Positions 35,901 to 47,900 of a DNA stretch of 64,000 nt are shown piece by piece. The translations under genes and the position numbers were made by a program. The notes beneath the pieces are model-generated. The model saw only the letters and a program-made list of their open reading frames with translations. It searched no databases and was not told the DNA's origin. Source of the DNA: Forficula auricularia. Lineage: Eukaryota; Arthropoda; Insecta; Dermaptera; Forficulidae. Numbering within the stretch: position 1 is the stretch's first letter; every line of letters begins with the position of its first letter. The DNA lies in assembly GCA_024734495.1 (NCBI GenBank), contig JALMQS010000187.1, positions 8,047,055 through 8,111,054 on the forward strand. The letters are read 5' to 3'.

Positions 35901-38900
35901 AATAGATTTTTTGGTCTTGGAGATTTTGTAATTTATTTGTTCGGAACCCATTGTTGTCCCCTAAGAAATATTTACATTTCATTTTATATATCGTCGCCTT
36001 AGAGTGTAAATCTGCTAACTCACATCAAGGAGATTTTACAGGGCAGAGAAAAAATAAACAAAATTTAATATTGAAGTTATGGAAAGAAACTATTTTTCAC
36101 ATTTTTTTTCTAGAACTTAGGATAGTAATTTTAAGTAGCAGTTTTACTTGGACGATGCTGCATCTCTTTTTCTTTTGAACGGTATTAATATGTCATATAT
36201 GATAAAAAATGGATTTAGCAGGTTTACACTGTAAGGCGACGATATTTTCTTTCTTTCTTGGTTTCTTGTTTTGAAAATTGTAAATATATTTTAATGCCAT
36301 TTCGGGTCACGATTAATTTCACGTTGAGTCATTTCCATAAATTTGACACGAATCGTTCAAAGGGTCTAGAATTAATAGCGATAATGTTATGTTTTTGAAT
36401 CCCCCCATTTGGGACCCCGAAAGATATATTTTACAACTCTTTTTAAATATAGGATCCATTCATAGTAAATTTCAACTGTTTTTGTTTGAAAATTTTATAA
36501 TTTTAATTAATTTTTAAAGAGTTAGGTGTTGGTTCAAGGTGAAACATTTTTTATTAATAATTTTAATTTTTTAAGAACTTACCATAGGCCTTCGCTAATT
36601 TTGGATTCGATTTCAACCAAATCTAATCACCTCTTACACTTAAGGTAGTTCTTTCACAAATGCAAAAGTTCAAAAAGTTTTTGAAACTTGGAATATAAGT
36701 CATTAAAAGCATAATACACATACTGTTAAAATTTGAAGACGATTTACCACACCAAACATGAAATAATTGCAATTAAAAATGATATTTTTTACATAGGGTA
36801 GATAGGGAAAGGGTGGGAATAAGATCATTATTTTATTTTTTTTCATTGAAGGACTTTCACCATCTTGATGAAAAACTAATATTTGTTAGAATAATATATT
36901 CGGAGTAACTTAAAAAAAAATTGAAATTATTTACCACGTAGTTTTGATAAAAAACAAACATATTTGTGCGATTATTTTTAGTTGAGGGGATATAAGCACA
37001 ATGGCTTGGAAACGATCCGGCAAGTATGTGTGTATCTATATAGAGATTTCGTAGTGTGAGTGGACAGTCACGTTAAAAAAAATACCTTAAAATTTTAGTT
37101 CCGTTCATATTTATAGAGTGGTTACGAGGCTAAAACTTTTTGTGTGGATTGTCGCGAAAGAACCTCCTTAAATATAAATAAATAAATAAATATGAAATCG
37201 TTTGTTTTGATTCTCCCATTAATTTTTGAATTAGGTTGTAGATAATTGGTAACTATTTAACTCCCAGACATTCTAACAAAGTAATTAATATCTCTTGAAA
37301 TAATATTTTTTCGATTTTCATTATTTAAAAGGCTTTCTTGTAGAGTAAAACATTGCGATTTCGCTTAATTTTTTTTAATCAATATAGTTTTAGCCGTTTT
37401 TGAGATATTTTGAAAAAACGAAACAAAAATAAACTTTTTTCCAGGCCCGATTGCAATACTTAACTATACCCCTACTATATCCTAAAAAGAAAATATGTAT
37501 TTGAATAGTTATATACCTATTTCAGAAAGTAAAGACTCAGCTATATGACGATGAGCAGTTCCTTCATATAAAAGTCCAACACTTAATAGCGCAGCAACTT
37601 GCACATTATGAGGTATATTCAGTTCAAGTGATGTTGGAGGCAAAAGAGACTCAACATGAATTGAGAGAGCTTTGGTAACATCCACATCCATAGTTCTAAA
37701 AAATAAATTTTATATTAGAAGAATTTTCTCTTTGGAGAAATGGACGGGTAGAACTTTAATTGAGAAGTGAGGGAAGGGGGCTAAGAAGAAAAAATAACTT
37801 TCCAATAAATTGATTTTATCTAGAATTGTATTTTTCATTATCCTTGGGCTGCTTTCCATCACTTCTCAAATAAATTTTAGTACCTGGAGCCACCGAGCGA
37901 AGCACGGTAACCCCTGACCTACCCTCCCGAAACCACACACCTCGCCCCACCACTGTACCCTCACTCGGGCCCACCCCATCCCTACCGCGCCTTCCGCCCC
38001 CGGATCCTCCACAACTGCACCCCACCCCGCACATAGTTTTTGCATTTCTAGCTTTCTAGTGGTCCACATATTATGTGTATATTTGTTTACTCGTACACCA
38101 ATTCGCCCACATTCGTTCATATTGATAAACATTATAAAAAAATAAATAGGAAAATTAAAATAAAAAAAATAATCGTATAAGATCTGAAATATAAACATAA
38201 AATTAAATAAGATTTGTTTCCAAGTTATATAAAAAAAAGCCACTTCAACCACTTTATTTGTAAACACACCTGTTTTGTTATGATTTAGACACCTGTTAAT
38301 TTTTTTTTTTTTTTGGCTTTTCGGCCTTTCTAACCATAAGCCAATTTACGATACTATATATTTTTTAAATTTTGTCTCTACCCCGGGGGTCAGATTTTAG
38401 CCGAATGCCTCGAGTCGGATTCGAACCCGGGTCCTCTTGGTTAGCAGGATGATATGCTACCGACTAGCCTATCTGACCCCCCCCCACCTGTTAATTAAAA
38501 ACAAACAAAAAATTCCTAATTTTAATATCATATAACAATATTTGCTATAACCTATTATAGTGGGTATTAAAATTAAAAAACCAATTAAAAATAAAAGATA
38601 ATTGAAAAAAATGTAAACAAACTTTTTTATTGAGATTTTCATCTATCAATAATTACTTTAATTAAGAAAAGATCAATTAAGATTAAATTTGTCGAGGTCC
38701 AGACCTAGCCAGATCGCTATCTCATCCTCAAATCTTGTTAATAGCATTTGTTTCATCAAAATCCGTAGAGCTGTTTTCAAAATAGAACTAAGATACAAAT
38801 ATACTATATATCTCAACAAAAACACTTGTGTAAAAAAAGGCCAAGTTCGATTAATAAAATCCGTTTGCCAAAAAAAGTAGTGAGATCTAATGTGCTGCCA

Positions 38901-41900
38901 AGTTCAACATCATCAATTTATTAAATGAGTCGAGAATATATTAGTAACTTCAATTAAAACGCATGTTTTTCATTTCACATGTCCCTCTATATTTTTTATT
39001 GATTTCACATTTTTAGTTGAAATTATTTTTCTAAAACTTGGCTTTTACGCATTAAATTATTATTATTATTGTTTGATAGGGCCTCCACCACTCCCCTCTT
39101 ATTAAGATCCCATGATATGGTAACTAGTAATTCGTGACATACATAATAATGCGTAAAAGCCAAGTTATAAATTTTTGATGTATGTACTTTGTATTGATAG
39201 ACAAAATTTAGTTGAATTTGGTCCAAAGGTCTAAAATTTTCATTTATTTCACCCTCCCCCATTTGAAATCAATAAAATAAAACTCGTTTTTATGGGAATT
39301 CAAAATTATGGAAGAGCATTTGGAGCATAAAGAGGCCTTAAGTTCGCTTCTCATGGCTAGCAAGAGGGCCGCCTTCGACATCCCTCGCGACTAGTGTTAA
39401 ATATAAAAGTATTTGGTATTTCAAATACCTGAATAGATGTATTTTGTCCATCTCTGTCTATAAGATTCTCTCTTGAAATATAATTTATTCAAATATTGAC
39501 TGCCCTGTCATTGCTATTGAGAATTACACCAGATTGCGTATAGTTCTGTGCGAAGATAAAAACATCTCAACCAAAAGATTTGATTTAAGGAATTTTGAAA
39601 ATTATCATCTTTTGAACATCACAATAACGGAAGCTTTAGCTTAAGAAAATAAAATTAATTAAGAACTATTAGAACCTCGTTTAGTCGCGGCAATCCCAAT
39701 GAGAATTCCTACACTTGGCATTTCTTGTATATGTATTAAATAATCAAATAAATTATGCATTGCCAAATTGCTTAAATGTCCATTTAATCCTAGAGCCATA
39801 ATAAATCCCGCATGATCTATAGGCACATCTGTTGCTGCTAAGCTCTGAAATATTTAATAATAATTAATAAAAAAAAATTATATAAATATTTAAAATATCA
39901 TAAAAAGAATAAATAACTATGAAAATTTACTTTTGGTTTATTGAATAAAATCCAATCTGAATCAATATCTTTAGTATATGGTGTTAATCTAAGCCCAGCT
40001 GCAACTCCATTATGAAAAGTTGGCCATAAGTTCATATTGGGAACAACCTAAAATTATAATATATATTTTAAAAAATATAAAATTAAAAAAGTATTTATAT
40101 AAATAAAATTACAATAGAGTAATAAAGTAATTAGAAAAAAAAGGAAGTTAAAATATACAAAAGCTAAAATGTTTAAAACAGGACCATTTTCATTTAATGA
40201 AACCTAAGATAGCTCGCTACTTAGGATTGTTCAGTTTAATGATAAGATATCAATTAAAACAGTGAGGATGATGGTTCAAAAGTATTCATGTTAAAACACA
40301 AAGCCAGACAGTTCTTAAACAGTTAAAACTAACGTCGTTGCCGGCAGCCGAAGGTCTATATTTGGCTTTTTTAAAGAGAATAAGTAAACTATCTGAAGGT
40401 AACAACGATCATTTTAATTGATATCTTAGACTAATAGACTAAAAGAAGTTATTAATTAGAACCCTTGATTCCCTGGCCCATCGTAGATTCGTAGAATTAT
40501 AGATACTACCATGGTGTTGGCTCTGACGAGATAAATCATTAATTCCCTCTAAAGGCTCATTTGAACGAACCCACAATTTCAAATATATCTCATTTTTCAA
40601 GATTGAAATTAACCGAACAAACAAATTACTTAACTCAATTTTACCTATGACTCTTTCCGGCGAAATAACCTTCTACCTTCAATAGAAAGCTTTATGTCGA
40701 AATCGTAGTTTTAAAGTTGTGGATAATGGAATTGAATATATTCAATAGAGTGGTCCTTATTTTGGGTATTTTCGAATTTTTACGCTGACAAGGGCTCATA
40801 TGGTTCTAAATAAATAAAAAAAATATCCCCCATGTTTCAAGTCTCTATCTCAATTATAACCTGTGCCCCCAGCGATGTAAATTCTCATCTAAATAACATA
40901 GGGTTTTTGCCATTGAAAGATCAATTTTTTATTCCGATCAAAGTAATGGTTCAAAAATTTGAAACTCTGTAGACTTTATCCTTATAATACTAGCTATCCA
41001 TCAGAATTCTTACAGATTTTTAGCTATTATAATTTTGGAGTTTCAGCTAGATAAAATACTGCTATATCTTAGTGTTACTAAGTTATAGACTCGAAAATTA
41101 TAATAGCTAAAAATCTGTAAAAATTCTGAGGGATAGCTACTATTATAAGGATAAAGTCTACAGAGTTTCAAATTTTTTGAACCAGTACTTAGGCCGGAAT
41201 AAAAAATTGATCTTTCATTGGCAAAAACCCCATGTTATTTAGAGAGAAACTTACATCGCTGGGGGTTATAATTGAGATAGAGAGTTGAGACTTGGAGAAT
41301 TTTTTTATTTATTTCGAACCATATGAGCCCTTGTCAGCGTAAAATTCGAAAATACCCAAAATAAGGACCACCCTAATATTCAGTATCAATGTAAACTCTT
41401 GAAGAAGGCTCGTAGCCCGAAATATATATAGAATCTTGCTCAAAAGCAATATTTCTTTTATTTGTGAAACCTACCTAGTAATTTATAATTTTTAAATTTT
41501 TAATTTAATTTGTCTATTTATGATTAAACTGAAGTAACCTGCAGCGAACTACTCTTAGGTTTCAGAAAAAATAGAACTGAGATTTAAATAAAATAATAGA
41601 TAATGTTGGTCAGTTTTTCTAGAGCTTAGAACAAAAAGTGTGAGAGAGTGACACAGAGATTTTAACTTGCTATTAATTTATGAGTAATGAATTTCTGAAT
41701 TTTACACGATATTTAAAATGAGGTATTCATAATGATTCTTAAATAATTTTATTTATTTAAGTAACTGTTTTCAAGTATGAAGCACATAAAGAATGAAGCT
41801 AGATCCAAAATATTTGATGAGCATTTTGAGAACCCACTGGTTCCTTTGAATCAAATATCGACAGATTAATAATATCTCAAAAACACTGACAAACATCTCA

Positions 41901-44900
41901 CTAATTTTATGTTGTTGACTTGTCTTTTACTTTTATAATAAAAAAATTCATAAAGTAATAATAATGCTTAAATTCCTTAAATATGATAACTATAGGTATA
42001 CAGTGATACCTTGAGATACGAATGTCCTAACATACGAATGTTTTGAGATACAACATGAAATATTCTAAAATTTATACCTCGACATACAACGAAAAATTTG
42101 AGATACGAATTTGCGATGTGCCTTATTTGATGATAGGTGTCTCACATTCTTTCGTAACATTTTAAAAAGAAGGCAGAAACAGACCTCTCTTGATCGTTAC
42201 CTTATGAAGGTCTCACGCAGTGAAAGTCTGGAAAGTGAGGCCAAAAAGGCCTGACGTTAAAGTGATGATTAATAAACATTGTGTGTATTATTACTCGTTT
42301 ATCTATATACAAATTGTGTATATTATGTGTAATTTAACTGTGTTTTGGGTTAGTTTCATATCGCTAGAACGCATTAATATATATTACATTATTTTAAATG
42401 GGAAAAATTGCTTTGAGATACGATTTTTTTGACATACGACGATGATCACAGAACGAATTAAATTCGTATCTCAAGGTACCACTGTATTCTACATTTTTTT
42501 GCTCATCAGCTATCATTAGCGCTAGTGTATTTAATGTGGCCCAAAACAACTCGTATTCTTTCAATATGGGCCAGAGAAGCTAATCTAGAGCTGTGTTGGA
42601 AATTTTAGTTAAAATTTAAAGTTTTAAGCGAAGAGTAGGCGGTAAAGAGCTCAATTCAAATTTATATTACCTCAATATGTGTCAAGTCAACAGTGGTTCC
42701 TCGAGGAGGTGCTTTTCCAGTTAAACATAAACGTGGAATAGGAAGTGATTCAGTAATGACTGGTTCGAGAGTGTGCAAAGTCGCCATTCCTCTTCCAATC
42801 GGTAATGCCATTGTACGCGTACACATGGCATACAAATGTTTTTCTTGTTCTTCAATAAATTCATGATCAGTTACATCTGGTCTTTGAGAAATATCAATTT
42901 TTACGGGGTGAGATGATTGTAGGAGACGTTTAGCTTCTCCTACGCGCTGATCCCGACTAAAGCGCAAATGCATTACCTAAAATATATTAAAATAATTAGA
43001 GGAAAAATAAAAACATTTTCTCAAGACTCAGAACGCTTTCAGGCTAATCTTCTCTTTATATTATTTATATAAAAGGAGAAGATAAGTATTCATTCACCCC
43101 AAACAGCTGGACCTAGATAAATGAAATTTGGAGTGTGTATTCTTTCTACGATTTCTGGGTGAGCAAAGAAGGTATTTTTTAAAATTCGAAACCCAAAGAG
43201 GGAAAGGGCCCTATAATGTGATTTCAAAGTTTTTCAAAATTTCCTAAACCGAAAAAAATATCACTATGGTTTTTGCCTAGAAAGGTCAAAGATTAAAATA
43301 CAAAAAATATATATGAGTATATAATAAACTATTTAAAGGGTTATAGTGGTGTTTCACAAAGAGGAAATAAAATTAAAAAATCTTTTAAATTATTTTGGAG
43401 ATTTTTTATTTATCTCTATACATATTTCGGGCTATGAACCCTTCATCAGGAGGTTTAGCTTTTTCTGTTAAACCTCCTGATGAAGGGTTCATAGCTCGAA
43501 ATATGTATAGAGATAAATAAAAAAATCTCCAAAATAATTTAAAAGATTTTTTAATTTTAATTTTATTTCCTCTTTGTGAAACACCACTATAACCCGTTAA
43601 ATAATTCCTGTGTTTAATATGTTTCACTATAAACCAACACCGCTTTCCCTAAACTTTATAAACTATTTAGTTTCTAATTTAATTATCTACAGATAAATTC
43701 AATTTTTTAATTAATTTGAATAAATAAATTAATTGTAATAAACTAATGGTGGTTTGAAAACAAATAAAATGATTAATTTAGTTAAAATTGAAAAAATTGT
43801 ATATTATGACATCGCCTTAAAATTTCAATAAAATCATTCAAATCAGTAGGCCAAATGAAAGTCCGGGTTCCATTGCTTATAGCTCCGAAAATACTTGAGA
43901 TATCAGATTCGTTCTTATTTGTCGTTGAATAGGAATTTGTACATAATTTTATCTAAGTCGTTTCTAAAAGCCGAATGATACACAGATCACATTAAAACGG
44001 CTAATTTGGAGCTCTCTCATTTCATTTTAAATCGAAATCAAAAAGATTTTAAAGGGATACTTCAAGATAAAAATATTTTTTTATTTTAGACCCTAGTTGA
44101 AATTACTTTTAAATTTCAAGTTTTTATCTTTAGTTTACTAGCTACAATGCTCTGAAAGATAGACAAACTGACATTGAGCGACACTAATGTGGTCCTATTT
44201 TACTTTTTAAACAGAACCCATTGGAAGTTCTAAAGCTAGAGCTTTTCGGCATTGGAAATACAGACATTATGGCACAAGAACGAACTTTTCACCATTTTCC
44301 GTTCTTGAGATATTGTGGCTATCGGAAACCATAGAAACACCCACACAGACAGGAAAAAAAATAATGATAGATAATTATTTTTCTTCACGTTTTAGACATT
44401 TATAAACACAATGAGCAAACAAAATTTTTTTGAGTGAATTTAAAAAAGCGAATCCTACCCGGAGTCGTTCCGAGTAATAATTGTCTAGTGTATGTCTCTT
44501 AAAAAAAATAATAAAAAATTACACAGGTCGACAAAATTTTTTTTTCCTTTTCCTAAGATTTCTTTGGGAAGTCGGGTAGCTCAGTCAGCTAACGCGCTGG
44601 CCTCGCTTCGGCATCGATCGATTATGACGTTGGAGTAGATGTCCGGGGTTCGATCCTGGCTGGCAAATAAAAATTTCTACCGGCTGAAAACTCGGCTCCC
44701 TCACTAACCCTACTAACACTCTACTTATGTGCTGTCTAAATGGGCTTTGTTCCCGGTGACATTAAATTAAAAAAAAAAAAAAGATTTCTTTCATGATTTT
44801 TCTATTCATTGTGTATCAAAATAAAGGAAAAATACCTATATTCCATATAAAGTTTGCTTTTGTGGTAGTTATAATAATAATAAATGACGAAAAAGGCCAT

Positions 44901-47900
44901 TTTGACCGATTTTCGAGTCCCATTAGATAATAGACAGCAATATGTTTTCATCGAAGTTTATTATCCTTTATAATCACGTAGTTTTAGTTTTTTAGTTATA
45001 ACTTATAACTCGAGTTCTAATTGAGCTAAATAACAAGTGGTAATTTGAAAATCAAAGAGGAAGCTGTTTTCTATTACGTCATAATATTTTGATTTCAAAT
45101 ATTGCTGTTTAATTTCTAATGGGACTCGAAAATCGGTCAAAATGGTCTTTTTCGTCGTTTTGGCCTATAATATCTCGAAACTCTGACCTGTTGTAAAAAA
45201 TCGAGAAATTTGATGAAAATCAGCGTATAAAACTCTACTGGAATCCATTGTTAGGTTTACGGGGAGAAATTTTTGTCGACCTGTGTTATATATGATAAAT
45301 TTATAAATGCCCAAGACTAATTAATAAGTAAACATAATAAATTTACTTCTGAATCTAGAGCATCAAGCCCATCATCCAACTCTTTTTCTACTGGTTTAGG
45401 TGAAGGCTGAATTAAATTGCCACTCGAAGACCATGATTTTGTGGATCCAGAAATGTTTAAAGGCAAAGTTGATGACGGATTTTGAGCGGCAGCTAAGTCT
45501 TCCCTTCCAATTAATTTATAGAGTGGAGATGTCCAATCAGGAGGAGGATTTTCTCGACTTTCATAAATAGCATGCGAAATGAGTAGAGATAGAGAAGCAG
45601 GAAGATTTTCTATGTCTTGCTGCGAATAATTAAGTCGAACCAGATGTTCTATAACTTTGTGAGATGTTAAATTAGATATCTTATTCGAAGATATGGCAAA
45701 TTCTCGTAAAGGTGGATCATCTTCAAATCCTCGTTGACCCAACGGTAAAATATTGATAGCATTATTCATGATAGAACCATCCAATTCATTATGACCGTGC
45801 ATTAGAAGCTGAGTGATCTGAAATTAATGAGGAAATCAATTAATTATTTGAATACTTTAAATTAGTGTTTTTCAACCTTTTTCATGACGCGACTCCTTTA
45901 GTATGAAAAAAAAATCGCGACCCCCCGCCCCGCTGTTTGTAACCTGTAGTATTCATTTATTCATTATGTTACAAATATATAATCCGTACAACATTTTTAT
46001 TATTTTTTATAATTATTAGGTATCGGCTAAATACACAATTAAATACCTATAAAAGACATATTTTTCTTCGATATTATTGGAGAAGTGGGATCTGAGATAA
46101 ACATCAAAGCATACCTATAAATCTGAAGAAATGTTTGTTTTTTTACATACTTTTTAGAAAAAAATACAAAAAATTATTTAAAGTGTTTTTATATGCGATT
46201 TTTGAGTTTGAAAATTTTGATCTTGTTTTTGAAACTGTATGTAGGTACTCTTCGATTTTTTTGATAATTTTTTATTTTAGACTTCTATTCATTCTACAAA
46301 TTTTAAGACCAGGTTGAATGTGGCCCTATGATAATTACTATTTTTTTCATATTTCGATTTTCTTTCAACAAACTAAAATACTAATTATTTATTTTAAACA
46401 CCTGTTAACGATAAAAAGCAATTTAAAATAACTAAAAATGAGAACTCAATACCAAAAAGTGGTTTTAATAATGATTAATAAATAGGGAATAAAATTTTTC
46501 GGAATTTTCAAAAATCGAAAAAAAATAGTAATATCTTATGACCACTATCAATCCAGTCTCAAAATTTGTAGAATGAATAGAAGTTTAAAATAAAAAATTA
46601 TCAAAAAAATACAAAAGTACAGTTTCAAAAACAAGATTAAAATTTTCAAACTCAAAAATCGCATAGAAAAACACGAGGGGTGAACTGCGATTGGAATTAG
46701 GTTTACACGTCTTTGGAATTATATGGAATTCATTAGATAATGCCTTCTACTTGGAAATGAAAGTGGAAGTACACGATAACAAGTCGCGGTTCACCCCTCA
46801 GAAAAACTCTTTAAATAATTTTTTAATATTTTTCTAAAAAGTATGTAAAAAAAAACAAAGTTTTCAAAAAAAAAAAAAAAAAATTGAATTTGGACCAATT
46901 TTGAAGAAGGTATGAGCGAAAACCCGAAATTCGATATCTTTTAAACCGGTGATCAAAAAAAATTCAAAATTTACCAACAAGAGTTTTTTGATGGGTACTA
47001 AAAAATATCAAAAAATGAAGGAAATCAAAAATTAAAATTTTTTAAACCTTCCGATTTGGCGTGGAATGCCTCAAATATATTTTTAAACTTTGTTTTTTTC
47101 TTTTTTACTGAGGCTTCGCGACCCCCCAGGGGATCGCGACCCACAGGTTGAAAAACACTGCTTTAAGTAATGTTGTATCATTCGCATCCATAGCAGATTT
47201 CAAACAGGAACAGTAGGGAATTGGACAAAATTAAAAACACAGAGTTTTTATTAAATGGGCCAGACGTTTCGTTAATTTATTTTGACTTCCTCAGTGGCCC
47301 ATTTTATCACTCTTTGTCAAAAAACAATTTCACTATAAGACAAAACATTATTAATCTTTTTTAACATATTCTTGGCTCTAATTAGTCAACAATCTTGGAG
47401 CCAAGAATATGTTAAAGAAAGATTAATGATGTTTTGTCTTATAGTGAAATTGTTTTTTGACAAAGAGTGATAAAATGGGCCACTGAGGAGGTCAAAATAA
47501 ATTGACAAAACGTCTGGCCCATTTAATAAAAACTCTGTTTTTAATTTTGTCCAATTCCCTAATATTCCTGTTACTTAAAATAATTTTATTATTTTTCTCT
47601 TCAAACATACCTGTACCATATCTCTACTTCGCTTATTAACTTGATTAATGTAAGGATAAGGGGAGATTTTCTCATTTCTCAGTAAGTTATAAATATGTTG
47701 AAATATTTGAGGTGGATCGGGAGTAATAAACGATGGCGGATTCAATTTCTTTAAATCATTTTCTGTTATTTGACTAATCGGTGGACTTTTCTATAAAAAA
47801 AAAAAAATTGTTTAAGTATTATCAAATCATTAAAAGCCAAGATGATTAGTTAAATATAAATATATACTTTGCAATTTTTTGGAAGAGGGGGCCAGAGATC

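Larger units (their letters stand above)
45868..47163. mobile_element. hAT (Charlie-like) remnant with nested insertions
   Basis: Ends AGTGTTTTTCAACCTTTTTC / GGTTGAAAAACACTG next to CGCGACCCCC-rich sequence, the well-known hAT terminus. 8-bp duplication with one mismatch (ctttaaat/ctttaagt). No transposase survives. A palindrome (46130-46850) is inserted in it. Confidence 0.75.
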
